A DNA stretch of 64,000 nt, from the NCBI RefSeq assembly GCF_002797915.1, contig NZ_PGTY01000001.1, forward strand, positions 1,860,001 through 1,924,000, in the 5' to 3' direction. The DNA comes from Yoonia maricola (GTDB taxonomy: Bacteria > Pseudomonadota > Alphaproteobacteria > Rhodobacterales > Rhodobacteraceae). The position numbers were made by a program, and so were the translations under genes. The notes under the pieces were generated by a model. The model did no database searches. It had not been told where the DNA came from and saw only the letters and a list, made by a program, of their open reading frames with translations. Below are positions 24,720 to 34,051 of this stretch, in pieces (position 1 is the stretch's first letter; the number at the start of each line of letters is the position of its first letter).

Positions 24720-25712
24720 TCAAAGGCCGAGTATCGCCGCTGGGCGCATAAATCCCGTTTCAATCGCACGCCGGTTCTTGATTGGCGGATTCATGCGCGC
24801 CTGCGCCGCCGGGTGGCCCGCATCAAGCACACCGTATTTGACCAGCAATGCAGCGATCACCGCTTCGCTGGCACGGGTGGCCCCATCCGTGATCTTCAAG
24901 GCAATACCCAGCCGTTTTTCTGGGATGATCGCGATAAAGACACCCTCTGCGCCGGTCTTGATCGCAGCCTTGCCGTCCATTGCACGCATCAATTCAGTGC
25001 AAGCACGGGTTTCGCCTGCCACCAGTTCGGGGTAACGCATCATCGCGCTCGTCAGCTTTTGGGCTGCATCACTGCGTCGGTCTGACCGGTCACCCGCCGT
25101 GGCAAAGAACGCCATGGCCCGCGCCAACCCATGCACCGTGCAGGCATGATTGGGAGCAGAACAGCCGTCGATCCCGAACACCGGGCTGTTTTCTTCCGTG
25201 ACCTCTTCAAAAGCGGCTTTACAGGCCTGCTGCACCGGATGGTCTATCAGCTCGTAATCTGACCCCGCCTTAAGATGCTTGGTCAGCGTGAGGAAACCCG
25301 CGTGTTTCCCGGAACAATTATTGTGCACCTGACATGGGCGCTGATCCGCACGGATCAGACCATTGCGTGCATCCCGATCAGCGGGCATCTGCGGCCCGCA
25401 ACGGAATGCATCATCGGTGAGGCCAAGATCATCCAGCCATGCTTTCACCCGATCCGTGTGAATAGCGGCTCCGTTATGGGACGCACAGGCCAGCGCCAAT
25501 TGTTCCGGCGTCAGATGCGCACCTGCGCCGCTTTCCAGCAAGGGCAGCGCCTGAATCATCTTGCAGGACGAGCGGGGATACGTCACCGTCTCTGGATCAC
25601 CCCAAGCCGCGACAACCTGACCGGTATCATCGCACACAACGGCATGACCCTGATGCACGCACTCCAGCAGATCACCCCGCCACACTTCTACGAGATCAAC
25701 AGGATTTGCCAT
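24720..25712 (-). CDS. Type III (Rhizobium etli-type) L-asparaginase
   Basis: Protein of 330 residues of the Asparaginase_II family (PF06089), unrelated to the bacterial type I/II enzymes. In the R. etli enzyme ReAV, two Ser-Lys tandems act in catalysis and a zinc ion is held by Cys, Lys and Cys; the matching residues are seen here as YPRSSCKMIQ (SxxK), NNCSGKHAG (Cys, Lys) and GIDGCSAPNHA (Cys). ATG 25712 (MANPVDL) is chosen by the family start; the frame extends 57 codons upstream without similarity. Likely cytoplasmic, giving aspartate and ammonia. Divergent from the IalB-like gene. Confidence 0.88.
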   Translation of the reverse strand: MANPVDLVEVWRGDLLECVHQGHAVVCDDTGQVVAAWGDPETVTYPRSSCKMIQALPLLESGAGAHLTPEQLALACASHNGAAIHTDRVKAWLDDLGLTDDAFRCGPQMPADRDARNGLIRADQRPCQVHNNCSGKHAGFLTLTKHLKAGSDYELIDHPVQQACKAAFEEVTEENSPVFGIDGCSAPNHACTVHGLARAMAFFATAGDRSDRRSDAAQKLTSAMMRYPELVAGETRACTELMRAMDGKAAIKTGAEGVFIAIIPEKRLGIALKITDGATRASEAVIAALLVKYGVLDAGHPAAQARMNPPIKNRRAIETGFMRPAAILGL

Positions 25713-25904
25713 TTTATTGCCTTTTTGAATTATATAAGCCTGTCGCTTAGCGCTGTGCGCATAGGGGCTTTCCCCAGAGGGCGGATTTTTGCTATGATCT
25801 AAGCTATCGAGTTGAACACCGTCTCGCCAGTTGAAAAAGGTGCCGTCAGATGCATCGCAACCGGATGAGGCATCCAGAGGCAAGGACAGCTTGGAGGCTG
25901 TAAG

Positions 25905-26435
25905 ATGATTTTGAATTTTTCGCGTATGATTGGCGTGTCATTGGCGCTGTTGTTGGCAAATGCGGCTGCGGCCCAAGAGGAAAGCGACAATCGCGTATCC
26001 GCAAACACCGATTGGAGCGTTTTTGTCGAAAGCGACCCAAGCGAATGCTGGGCGGTATCCGCCCCCAAAGAAACGCTGAACACCCGCGACGGGAACAGCG
26101 TTGATGTGCGTCGCGGTGATATCCGCCTGATCGTGTTTCATCGTCCATCCGAGAATGTGGCCGGTCAGGTGATGTTCACCGGCGGCTATCCTTTCGCCAG
26201 CGAATCAACCGTCAGCCTGCAGGTGGGCGACACCACGTTCCAGATGTTCACCCAAGGCGAAACCGCCTGGCCCGCAACACCGGAAGATGACGCAAGAGTT
26301 GTCGCAGCAATGAAACGCGGCGCCAATGCCGTTTTGACAGGCCGGTCCGGTCGCGGCACGCAGACACAAGATACCTTCAGCCTGCTGGGCTTTACCGCAG
26401 CCGCCGACGAAGCGGCCAACCGCTGCGCTGGCTAA
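25905..26435 (+). CDS. IalB-like secreted protein
   Basis: Protein of 176 residues with a signal peptide (SRMIGVSLALLLANAAAAQ). The mature part has the invasion-associated locus B pattern: NTDWSVFVESDPSECWAVSA, then a beta-rich body (QVGDTTFQMFTQGETAWP) and ADEAANRCAG at the end, with a likely disulfide between the two Cys. IalB is named from Bartonella; in free-living alphaproteobacteria the role is unknown, so no virulence is implied. GGAGG precedes the ATG by 9 bases. A strong terminator follows. Confidence 0.85.
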   Translation: MILNFSRMIGVSLALLLANAAAAQEESDNRVSANTDWSVFVESDPSECWAVSAPKETLNTRDGNSVDVRRGDIRLIVFHRPSENVAGQVMFTGGYPFASESTVSLQVGDTTFQMFTQGETAWPATPEDDARVVAAMKRGANAVLTGRSGRGTQTQDTFSLLGFTAAADEAANRCAG

Positions 26436-26454
26436 ACCCTGATACATCCATTCT

Positions 26455-26490
26455 AAGAGGCGGTTTCCTTGTGGAAGCCGCCTCTTTCTC
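26455..26490 (+). terminator. Strong Rho-independent terminator
   Basis: A 14-bp stem AAGAGGCGGTTTCC/GGAAGCCGCCTCTT (one G-U pair) with a TTGT loop, followed by TCTCTTAT. It lies between the IalB-like gene and rlmN and makes them separate transcripts. Confidence 0.88.
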
Positions 26491-26528
26491 TTATATCGCC
26501 CGTAAACCCCGAATTGAGAGATCACCCC

Positions 26529-27704
26529 ATGGACGCCAAGGCCCCCATTACGCAGGACGTGCTGACCATTCCGCGCAAGCTGCCAGACGGACCGCAGAAC
26601 CTGATTGGCATGTCGCATGAACAGATGCGTCATGCATTGATCGCGGCGGGTACGGCTGAGAAGCAGGCCAAGATGCGGGTTGGCCAGATTTGGCAGTGGC
26701 TCTATCACTGGGGCGTTCGTGATTTTGACGCGATGACGAACCTGTCCAAAGACTACCGCGCGATGCTGGCAGACAGCTTTGTGATTGAACTGCCCGAGGT
26801 TGTGACCCGTCAGATATCTGACGATGGCACACGCAAATATCTTGTGCGTATCGCTGGTGGTCATGAGGTTGAGGTTGTCTACATACCCGAAACGGATCGC
26901 GGCACCCTGTGCATTTCCAGTCAGGTGGGTTGTACGCTGACATGTTCTTTCTGCCATACCGGCACGCAAAAGCTAGTGCGTAACCTGACCGCAGCCGAGA
27001 TTGTGGGACAGATCATGATCGCCCGCGATGATCTGGGCGAATGGCCGGTGCCGGGCGGGCCCAAGGGCGATGCCCGTCTTTTGTCGAATATCGTGCTGAT
27101 GGGTATGGGGGAGCCACTTTATAACTTTGAAAACGTGCGTGATGCGATGAAAATCGCTATGGACCCCGAGGGTATTTCATTATCGCGCCGCCGGATCACG
27201 CTCTCGACCTCTGGCGTCGTGCCAGAGATTGCGCGCACGGCCCAGGAAATCGGGTGCCAATTGGCTGTGTCGTTCCATGCCACAACAGACGCGGTGCGCG
27301 ACCGGCTTGTCCCGATCAACAAACGCTGGCCGATTGCTGAATTGCTGGATGCACTGCGCGCTTACCCCAAAGTATCGAATTCCGAGCGGATCACCTTTGA
27401 ATATGTGATGCTGGACGGTGTTAACGATAGCGACGCAGATGCACACCGCCTGATCAAACTGATCGAAGGTATTCCGGCCAAAATCAACCTGATCCCGTTC
27501 AATGAATGGCCCGGTGCGCCCTACAAACGATCGTCCAACAACCGGATCCGCAAGTTTTCCGATATCGTCTATGATGCCGGTTACGCGTCACCTGTGCGCA
27601 AGCCACGCGGAGAGGATATCATGGCGGCCTGTGGGCAGTTAAAGTCCGCGACCGAGCGGGCGCGCAAGTCCAAAGCACAGATCGCACAAGAGGCCGGGCT
27701 TTAA
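26529..27704 (+). CDS. rlmN: Dual-specificity RNA methyltransferase RlmN
   Basis: Radical-SAM enzyme of 391 residues that methylates C2 of A2503 in 23S rRNA and of A37 in some tRNAs. The 4Fe-4S motif is CTLTCSFC (CxxxCxxC); the methyl-carrying Cys lies near the end in MAACGQL. Also seen: [10 protein letters not shown] and [15 protein letters not shown] 26529 gives the usual length; an earlier in-frame start would lie inside the terminator. Confidence 0.96.
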   Translation: MDAKAPITQDVLTIPRKLPDGPQNLIGMSHEQMRHALIAAGTAEKQAKMRVGQIWQWLYHWGVRDFDAMTNLSKDYRAMLADSFVIELPEVVTRQISDDGTRKYLVRIAGGHEVEVVYIPETDRGTLCISSQVGCTLTCSFCHTGTQKLVRNLTAAEIVGQIMIARDDLGEWPVPGGPKGDARLLSNIVLMGMGEPLYNFENVRDAMKIAMDPEGISLSRRRITLSTSGVVPEIARTAQEIGCQLAVSFHATTDAVRDRLVPINKRWPIAELLDALRAYPKVSNSERITFEYVMLDGVNDSDADAHRLIKLIEGIPAKINLIPFNEWPGAPYKRSSNNRIRKFSDIVYDAGYASPVRKPRGEDIMAACGQLKSATERARKSKAQIAQEAGL

Positions 27705-27888
27705 CCTTTCGCAATTTCCAAAATCCATTCTGGCGGCAGAACATTTGCGGCAGTCCATGCGGTGTCGGTCGTCGCTACTCCGGCTTCATTTCGGCCATAT
27801 TACTGCCATCTACGACCGCTAAAGGCTGGCGATTACACAATGAAAAATTCGTTAATCAAAGCCTTTCAATCAAACAGGAGATGGCACA

Positions 27889-28338
27889 ATGGGTTTTAGG
27901 GAAGCAATACGCACCTGTCTAAGAGAGAAGTATTTCACGTTCAACGGCAGGGCGTCACGGTCTGAGTACTGGTACTTCTACCTGTTTGTCGTTCTTTGCT
28001 GGATTGGCTTCATCGCCGCGTTCATGGGGTTGGGTGGTATTCGGGCGCTAGATACCGGTGAGTTCACGGCTATCAACTATGTTGTTGGTGCACTTTGTGT
28101 GGTTGGTTTCCTATACTTGATGATCCCGAATATCGCCGTGCAAGTGCGCCGGTTCCATGACCGCAACCTGTCAGGCTGGTGGGTCTTGGCAGGCATCATC
28201 ACCAGCAACGTTCCATACATCGGAACGTTGGTCGGGATTGCGATACTTATCCTCACCTGCCTGAAAGGCACTGATGGCGACAACAAATTCGGGCCTGATC
28301 CACTCAGAACCGATATCAACTCGGATGTTTTCGCCTGA
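27889..28338 (+). CDS. DUF805 family inner-membrane protein
   Basis: Membrane protein of 149 residues with the DUF805 layout: the opening FTFNGRASRSEYWYFYLF, then spans around VLCWIGFIAAFM, VGALCVVGFLYLMIP and WVLAGIITSNVPYIGTLVGI, with the motif AVQVRRFHDRNLSGWW between and a polar tail DGDNKFGPDPL. Function unknown for the family (YhaH/YhaI in E. coli). CAGGAGATGG precedes the ATG. Stands alone; the 184 bp before it hold no gene. Confidence 0.92.
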   Translation: MGFREAIRTCLREKYFTFNGRASRSEYWYFYLFVVLCWIGFIAAFMGLGGIRALDTGEFTAINYVVGALCVVGFLYLMIPNIAVQVRRFHDRNLSGWWVLAGIITSNVPYIGTLVGIAILILTCLKGTDGDNKFGPDPLRTDINSDVFA

Positions 28339-28466
28339 TCAACGTTCTGGCGGGGCTGCATCACAAATCAGATGCTGCCTCGCACGCCGCTAAAGTATCG
28401 CTTATGCGGTTTGGTGAGGGTCCAAAGTGGGACTAACGATCAAGACAAGCGGTTAAGGTCCTCCCC

Positions 28467-29312
28467 CTAGCGCCCCGGTATCACACCGCGCTTTTCACCC
28501 TTCCCTTCCCAATTGTCCAAAGCCGCTATCGCGTCTTCTGCTGTCTCGACAAAGCGGAACAGTTCAAGATCATCCGTCGAGATTGTCCCGGCATCCTCCA
28601 GCGCATCCCAATTGATGATCTTTTCCCAAAAACTTTTGCCAAACAGCAAAAACGGCACCTTCTCCATCCGCCCTGTCTGGATCAACGTCAGCGCCTCGAA
28701 GGTTTCATCCAGCGTGCCAAAACCACCGGGGAAGACGCATACGGCAGAGGCGCGCATCAGGAAATGCATCTTACGGATCGCGAAATAATGGAAGTTGAAG
28801 CAGAGCTCTGGCGTGACATAGGGGTTTGGCGCTTGTTCATGCGGCAGCACAATGTTCAGCCCAATGGACCGCCCGCCCGCCTCTTCTGCGCCACGATTGC
28901 CCGCCTCCATCACGCCGGGACCACCACCGGTGACGATGACATTTTCGGTGCCACCCGTTTCGATCGATTTGGTCGTCATCATTTTGGCAAATCGGCGTGC
29001 CTCTTCATAATACTTCGACAAATCAGACAGCGTCTGCGTGCGCGCCGTATCCTTCTTGGCAGGCTCAGGAATACGCGCGCCACCAAACAGAACGATGGTT
29101 GAGTTCACATCCGCTTCGTTCATCAGCATCTCGGGCTTAAGCAGTTCCAGTTGCAAACGCACGGGCCGTAACTCTTCGCGGCACATGAAATCGTCGTCCG
29201 CAAAAGCGAGCGCATAGGATGGTGCCCGCGTTTGCGGGGTGTCGGGGATATGCTTGACCTCTTCGCGGTCCTGATGGCTGTCGCGGAACGGGTGGTGACG
29301 GTTGTCTTTCAT
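28467..29312 (-). CDS. LOG family protein (TIGR00730-like)
   Basis: Rossmann-fold protein of 281 residues related to cytokinin-activating LOG phosphoribohydrolases and to PpnN-type nucleotide nucleosidases. Key segments: VLFGGARIPEPAKK, VTGGGPGVMEAGNRGA and the family signature PGGFGTLDETFEAL with its Glu. ATG 29312 (MKDNRHH) is chosen; the frame remains open for 216 more codons over the opposite-strand thioredoxin-like gene, which is not real coding. Likely cleaves nucleoside monophosphates. Head-to-head with the next gene, 90 bp apart. Confidence 0.9.
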   Translation of the reverse strand: MKDNRHHPFRDSHQDREEVKHIPDTPQTRAPSYALAFADDDFMCREELRPVRLQLELLKPEMLMNEADVNSTIVLFGGARIPEPAKKDTARTQTLSDLSKYYEEARRFAKMMTTKSIETGGTENVIVTGGGPGVMEAGNRGAEEAGGRSIGLNIVLPHEQAPNPYVTPELCFNFHYFAIRKMHFLMRASAVCVFPGGFGTLDETFEALTLIQTGRMEKVPFLLFGKSFWEKIINWDALEDAGTISTDDLELFRFVETAEDAIAALDNWEGKGEKRGVIPGR

Positions 29313-29402
29313 AAATTCAGTATCCTGCCTTGTTTGACGCCAAGCTTGCCTGACCGTGCCCAAGATGCAATGCAAATACGCGACGAAGTAAAAGGAGCTG
29401 TC

Positions 29403-29948
29403 ATGCTGCTGAACACCCCCATCTGCGATTTCGGAGCCCCTGCCCCGGATTTTTCGCTTGCGACGCCGGAGGGGGCGACACATTCCAAAGACAGTCTGAT
29501 GGGTCAAAACGGGCTGTTGGTCGCCTTTATCTGCAACCATTGCCCTTATGTCATTGCCATCATCGACAGGCTTGTGGCCGACATCAAGACTTTGCAAGCC
29601 GAGGGCATTGGCGTGGCCTGCATCATGTCGAATGATTGGGCGGATTATCCCGCAGACAGGCCCGAGCATATGGCACGGTTTGCCGCGACCCATGGTCTGA
29701 CCGCCCCATATCTTGTCGATGCGGATCAGTCTGTTGGGCAAGCCTATGGCGCTGTCTGCACGCCTGACTTCTTTGGCTACAATGCCCAAGGTGGCCTGCA
29801 ATATCGTGGACGGTTGGATGATGCCGCCATGGGCGATCCGACCGGTCGCGTGCCAGAGCTGCTGAATGCCATGCGCCAGGTGGCGGAAACGAGTAAAGGC
29901 CCGCAGGATCAGACCCCATCTATGGGATGTTCGATTAAGTGGCGTTGA
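29403..29948 (+). CDS. Thioredoxin-like / AhpC-TSA family protein
   Basis: Protein of 181 residues with a thioredoxin fold: APAPDFSLATPEG, then the redox motif FICNHCPYV (CxxC near 44-47), and GVCTPDFFGYNAQ at the cis-Pro side. This CNHCPYV form is that of a widespread thioredoxin-like family of unknown partner. AAAAGGAG stands before ATG 29403. No signal peptide, so cytoplasmic. Its tail has another Cys (SMGCSIKWR). Confidence 0.9.
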   Translation: MLLNTPICDFGAPAPDFSLATPEGATHSKDSLMGQNGLLVAFICNHCPYVIAIIDRLVADIKTLQAEGIGVACIMSNDWADYPADRPEHMARFAATHGLTAPYLVDADQSVGQAYGAVCTPDFFGYNAQGGLQYRGRLDDAAMGDPTGRVPELLNAMRQVAETSKGPQDQTPSMGCSIKWR

Positions 29949-30005
29949 TTGATCGGCCATGCCCCGCTAGACACCCCTGAAATGATCTGACCGGAGTACA
30001 CCCAC

Positions 30006-30833
30006 ATGTCCAATGCCGCCCTAGAGACCGCCATCGAAGCCGCGTGGGATGCCCGCGACACCATCACCACATCGACACAAGGCGAGACACGCGAGGCGAT
30101 TGAAGACACGCTGAATGCACTCGATAGCGGCGAGTTGCGCGTGGCCGAGAAGCTGGAGGATGGCAGCTGGCATGTGAACCAATGGGCCAAGAAAGCCGTT
30201 TTGCTGTCTTTCCGCCTGAATGATATGGAACCGATCTCTGGCGGCAATGGTGGGTCAAGCTGGTGGGACAAGGTGCCATCCAAGTTTGACGGTTGGGGGG
30301 AAAACAAATGGCGTGAGGCCGGCTTTCGCGCCGTGCCCGGTTCTATCGTGCGCCGCTCGGCCTATATCGCCAAGGACGTGGTGCTGATGCCATCCTTCGT
30401 GAACCTTGGCGCTTATGTCGATGAAGGGTCAATGGTTGATGGCTGGGCCACTGTTGGGTCCTGCGCCCAGATCGGCAAGAACGTGCACCTGTCCGGCGGC
30501 GTCGGCATTGGTGGTGTGTTGGAACCCATGCAAGCCGGTCCGACCATCATCGAGGACAACTGCTTTATTGGCGCCCGGTCCGAGGTCGTCGAAGGCTGCA
30601 TCGTGCGCGAAGGCTCTGTCTTGGGCATGGGTGTCTTCATCGGCCAATCGACCAAGATCGTAGATCGCGAAACCGGCGAGGTCATGTATGGCGAAGTACC
30701 GCCCTATTCGGTTGTCGTGGCAGGCTCTATGCCGTCCAAGAACAACATCAGCCTTTACTGCGCAGTGATCGTAAAGCGGGTGGATGAGCGGACACGCTCC
30801 AAAACCGGCATCAACGAACTCTTGCGGGACTAA
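30006..30833 (+). CDS. dapD: 2,3,4,5-tetrahydropyridine-2,6-dicarboxylate N-succinyltransferase
   Basis: Enzyme of 275 residues for the succinylase route to meso-diaminopimelate and lysine. The left-handed beta-helix repeats are clear ([19 protein letters not shown], then the [20 protein letters not shown] region and [17 protein letters not shown]), ending with [19 protein letters not shown]. Full length. It begins a same-strand run that leads to dapE, the later step, with unrelated small genes between; the next start abuts its stop. Confidence 0.96.
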   Translation: MSNAALETAIEAAWDARDTITTSTQGETREAIEDTLNALDSGELRVAEKLEDGSWHVNQWAKKAVLLSFRLNDMEPISGGNGGSSWWDKVPSKFDGWGENKWREAGFRAVPGSIVRRSAYIAKDVVLMPSFVNLGAYVDEGSMVDGWATVGSCAQIGKNVHLSGGVGIGGVLEPMQAGPTIIEDNCFIGARSEVVEGCIVREGSVLGMGVFIGQSTKIVDRETGEVMYGEVPPYSVVVAGSMPSKNNISLYCAVIVKRVDERTRSKTGINELLRD

Positions 30834-31115
30834 ATGATTATCAGCCGCCTTCTGGCGCGCAAGCGCATCGCGGCAGGCATACGGCCGTCGTTCAAGGCGG
30901 CGTGGTTGCCGGTGGCGGCTGATATTGTGATCATTGCGGTATTGCTCGCTTTGTTGTTCCTGCCAGCGGTGTCCCTCACAATCGTGATGAACCTGTCGCT
31001 CTTTTGGCGAATCCTTGCACTGATGCTGGTGATCTATGCGCCCTTGCAGATCGTCATTATCGTCTCGACGATCTGGGCGGTCCGGTCGCGTTGGGAAGAG
31101 AAAGAAACGAAATGA
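30834..31115 (+). CDS. Small two-span membrane protein
   Basis: Protein of 93 residues with two hydrophobic spans (WLPVAADIVIIAVLLALLFL and a second one around IVMNLSLFWRILALMLVIYA to QIVIIVSTIW) and basic ends. Not recognised. Its start follows the dapD stop without a gap and its stop overlaps the next start (ATGA), so it is translated with both. Confidence 0.7.
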   Translation: MIISRLLARKRIAAGIRPSFKAAWLPVAADIVIIAVLLALLFLPAVSLTIVMNLSLFWRILALMLVIYAPLQIVIIVSTIWAVRSRWEEKETK

Positions 31116-31444
31116 CCAAGAAAGAAAGCCGCCAGCAGGTTTACACGCTTTTGGTTGAGGTGGGCCGGAACACTGGCGACGGCCTGCCGGAAGAAGCCAC
31201 GGGTGCGGCCCTGATGTGCTACGCCAGCGGCGTGGATGAGGCAGAGGCGGTGCGCGAAACAGTGGCGATCCTCAAACAGGCCGACCTCGCCCCCTTGGAT
31301 GTGTCCGGCTATGGCACATTGGAGGAACGCCTAGCCGAAGGGCATGACATCGCAGACGATGAAAAGGCGCTGATGGCGCGTGCCTTGAAGGAAAACAGCG
31401 TGATCGTGGCCCAGATGACCCCGTTTTTTGATAAGGTGAGTTAG
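31112..31444 (+). CDS. Hypothetical protein in the dap region
   Basis: Protein of 110 residues, acidic and helical, without signal or membrane segment. It opens MTKKESRQQVYTLLVEVGR and continues GAALMCYASGVDEAEAVRET. I do not recognise a family. ATG 31112 overlaps the stop of the two-span membrane gene, so co-translation is likely. Its place between dapD and dapE may be only operon company. Confidence 0.72.
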   Translation: MTKKESRQQVYTLLVEVGRNTGDGLPEEATGAALMCYASGVDEAEAVRETVAILKQADLAPLDVSGYGTLEERLAEGHDIADDEKALMARALKENSVIVAQMTPFFDKVS

Positions 31445-31478
31445 CCGCAATGCAGTGCGCCTTGTGTTGTGGGGCACC

Positions 31479-32177
31479 ATGAGTGTCATCCTTCAAGACA
31501 GTATCCCAGATGCGCAATCGGGCGATCCCCGGCTTCCTGGCACGCAACCCTGCGCCCCCGACGACTGGTTGCGCGTGGACGAAACCTATGCGGCACAAAT
31601 GGCATACCGCCTGCAACTGCTGCACGACAAACCCACGGCCGTTCTATGTGAACACCCCACCGCCGGTCGCGAAGTGCTTGAAGAGGCGCTGCATATTCTG
31701 CCCGGTCTTGGCTTCGCGGTGTCAGGGGCACAGATCACCTGCCCGGACCGACGCATAGTGCAAATTGATTGGGCGGCCCCACTGAAAACGCTTGGGCAGG
31801 TCGTGCAGGAAGACATCTGCATCATGGAAAAGCAAGGCGCAGAACACATGCTCACCGGGGCTGTACTTTGCTTTCCCGCGAATTGGCGTTTGGCGGAAAA
31901 GATCAACCGCCCCCTTATCGGCATCCATGCGCCTGTCCCTGAATATGACGAAAACATCGCCCGCCGGGTGCAGCGGCTGTTTGACGGGGTGCAGGTCGGG
32001 CGCCCGATGTGGCGGTTCAACAGGCTGTTCTACAGCGATGCGGACCTGCACCAACCCTATAAGAAAGTTGACGGTGACGTGACGCCCTATATTCGTTCAG
32101 AGCGTCAGTGCATCCTGCGCCTGCCACGCACCGATGCAGTTGTTTTTACAATCCACACCTTTGTGCTGCACGCATAG
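31479..32177 (+). CDS. DUF3445 heme-dependent oxidative N-demethylase-like protein
   Basis: Protein of 232 residues of the DUF3445 family, whose studied members are heme enzymes that oxidise methylated amines (for example the large subunit of dimethylamine monooxygenase). Seen here: PDDWLRVDETYAAQMAYR, VQEDICIMEK, a stretch ending AVLCFPANWRLAEKI (conserved P-W region), and RSERQCILRLP near the end. The start is ATG 31479 with a poor ribosome site; a ten-codon ORF (31450-31482) ends on it. No partner subunits are nearby, so its substrate is open. Confidence 0.82.
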   Translation: MSVILQDSIPDAQSGDPRLPGTQPCAPDDWLRVDETYAAQMAYRLQLLHDKPTAVLCEHPTAGREVLEEALHILPGLGFAVSGAQITCPDRRIVQIDWAAPLKTLGQVVQEDICIMEKQGAEHMLTGAVLCFPANWRLAEKINRPLIGIHAPVPEYDENIARRVQRLFDGVQVGRPMWRFNRLFYSDADLHQPYKKVDGDVTPYIRSERQCILRLPRTDAVVFTIHTFVLHA

Positions 32178-32280
32178 CAACCCCGACTGCAATAGACCGC
32201 CACCCGGTTCCATGCTAGTTTTGGTCATGTTGTAAGCGCGACGACGGCCCGACATCGCGCCAGTCCAAGAAAGCCAGATC

Positions 32281-32403
32281 ATGAAAAAGATCGACGTCGA
32301 TGCAGATACAAAACGCTCAAAATTCTTAATCAAGGCGATGGTCATTCAGGTCGTGCTGGTTTTGATCCTAATGTTCATCTTCTGGGCGTATCTGGCCGCC
32401 TGA
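32281..32403 (+). CDS. 40-residue single-span membrane protein
   Basis: A short frame encoding [20 protein letters not shown] followed by one hydrophobic span ([20 protein letters not shown]) to the stop. The charged N-terminus and clean span are typical of real small inner-membrane proteins. The ribosome site is weak (AAGAAAGCC). It stands alone between the DUF3445 gene and dapE. Confidence 0.5.
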   Translation: MKKIDVDADTKRSKFLIKAMVIQVVLVLILMFIFWAYLAA

Positions 32404-32464
32404 CCAAATCCGAAATTGCATCTATGCATCCTTGCCGCTAGCCATAGCGCAAAGGAGTCATGCC

Positions 32465-33607
32465 ATGCCAACTGATCCCGTCGCCCTGACAGCCGACCTT
32501 GTGCGCTGCCCGTCAATCACGCCTGAAGAGGGCGGCGCGCTGGTCTTGCTTGAGGATGTGCTGACCAAGGGTGGGTTTACCTGCACGCGTGTTGATCGGG
32601 GCAAGGTATCGAACCTTTACGCCCGCTGGGGACGGCAAGGGGCAAACCGGACGTTTGGATTTAACGGCCACACCGATGTCGTGCCATTGGGGGATGAAGC
32701 CGCATGGACGATGCCGCCCTTTGGCGCCGAGATTAAGGATGGGTATCTTTATGGCCGTGGGTCGACCGACATGAAATCCGGTGTGGCGGCCTTTGCGGCG
32801 GCGGCCATTGATTTCGTGAATGGGACGCCACCTGATGGCGCCGTTGTATTGGCTATCACTGGCGACGAGGAAGGCGATGCTGTCGATGGCACGACGGCCC
32901 TGCTTGACTGGATGGCGACCAATAACGAAGCCATGACCGTCTGTCTGGTAGGCGAGCCAACCTGCCCCGATATCATGGGCGAAGCAATGAAGATCGGGCG
33001 ACGCGGATCAATGACCGCGTTTTTCACGATGACTGGCCTGCAGGGCCATGCCGCCTATCCCCATCGCGCCAAGAACCCGATGCCAGCAATGGCGCGGCTG
33101 ATGGATGTGTTGTCCAGCCGCATGCTGGACAAGGGGACGGCGCATTTTGATCCCTCGTCTTTGCAAGTGCTGACCATCGACACCGGCAACCCGGCCACCA
33201 ATGTGATCCCGTCGCAGACCAAAGCCACTGTAAATATCCGCTTCAATGACAGCCATACCAGCGCCGATCTGACTGCTTGGATGCAGGATACGGCAGATCA
33301 GGTTGCCGCTGACTTTGGCGTGAAGGTTACGATGCAGATCAAGGTTTCAGGCGAAAGCTTTGTCACGCCGCCGGGCGATTTATCTGATCTGGTGGGCAAG
33401 GCTGTCGCGGCGGAAACCGGGCGCCAACCTGAACTCTCTACCACGGGCGGCACGTCGGATGCACGTTTTGTCAAACACCACTGCCCGGTCGTGGAATTCG
33501 GACTGGTTGGCAAGACCATGCATCAGGTGGATGAACGGGTTGCGGTGGAACAGATCGAACAGCTCAAAGCGATCTACACGCGCGTCTTGCAGGACTACTT
33601 TGCATGA
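32465..33607 (+). CDS. dapE: Succinyl-diaminopimelate desuccinylase
   Basis: Zinc peptidase-family (M20) enzyme of 380 residues that releases succinate from N-succinyl-diaminopimelate. Metal and catalytic residues are in [11 protein letters not shown] (His, Asp), RGSTDMKSG (Asp), [10 protein letters not shown] (Glu-Glu), GEPT and the late TGGTSDARF and VEFG segments. AAAGGAG before ATG 32465 supports the start. The stop overlaps the GNAT start by four bases. With dapD it covers two non-adjacent steps of the same route. Confidence 0.96.
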   Translation: MPTDPVALTADLVRCPSITPEEGGALVLLEDVLTKGGFTCTRVDRGKVSNLYARWGRQGANRTFGFNGHTDVVPLGDEAAWTMPPFGAEIKDGYLYGRGSTDMKSGVAAFAAAAIDFVNGTPPDGAVVLAITGDEEGDAVDGTTALLDWMATNNEAMTVCLVGEPTCPDIMGEAMKIGRRGSMTAFFTMTGLQGHAAYPHRAKNPMPAMARLMDVLSSRMLDKGTAHFDPSSLQVLTIDTGNPATNVIPSQTKATVNIRFNDSHTSADLTAWMQDTADQVAADFGVKVTMQIKVSGESFVTPPGDLSDLVGKAVAAETGRQPELSTTGGTSDARFVKHHCPVVEFGLVGKTMHQVDERVAVEQIEQLKAIYTRVLQDYFA

Positions 33608-34017
33608 TTTCTATTGTGACCGACTATGCGCCCTGTATCACCTTGCGGCGTCAGATTTTCATAAAAGAGCAAGGCATCGCCGAAGCAGATGAAATTGATG
33701 ATCTTGATCCCGAAGCCACGCATCTTCTGGCGACGATTGACAACCAACCTGTTGGCACGGCCCGCATCCTGATTGACGGCGCTGTCGGGCAGATTGGCCG
33801 CATCTGTGTTGTCCCTGAACAACGCGGGACAGGGCTTGGCGCGGCCTTGGTCAATGTGTCCATGGATTATCTACGCGACCAGCCCGGTCTGACCCATGCC
33901 AAACTGGGCGCGCAGGATCATGCCATCGGGTTTTATGCCCGTCTTGGCTTTGTCGCGACCGGCCCGTTTTACGATGATGCAGGCATCCCCCATCAGGACA
34001 TGATCCGAGAGTTGTGA
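33604..34017 (+). CDS. GNAT family N-acetyltransferase
   Basis: Acetyltransferase of 137 residues of the YjcF/ElaA-like group: [20 protein letters not shown] at the front, then [19 protein letters not shown], the acetyl-CoA pyrophosphate loop (Q/RxxGxG/A), and [14 protein letters not shown] with the C-terminal Tyr. Substrate unknown. Overlaps dapE by four bases and is 34 bp before rnr. Confidence 0.9.
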   Translation: MISIVTDYAPCITLRRQIFIKEQGIAEADEIDDLDPEATHLLATIDNQPVGTARILIDGAVGQIGRICVVPEQRGTGLGAALVNVSMDYLRDQPGLTHAKLGAQDHAIGFYARLGFVATGPFYDDAGIPHQDMIREL

Positions 34018-34051
34018 TGACGCCCGCATCACGCCGTGCTAGGGCTGCGCC

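Noticed and set aside
29313..29960. Upstream extension of the LOG-family gene by 216 codons
   Set aside because: It lies opposite the thioredoxin-like gene and lacks family similarity; the family start is at 29312.
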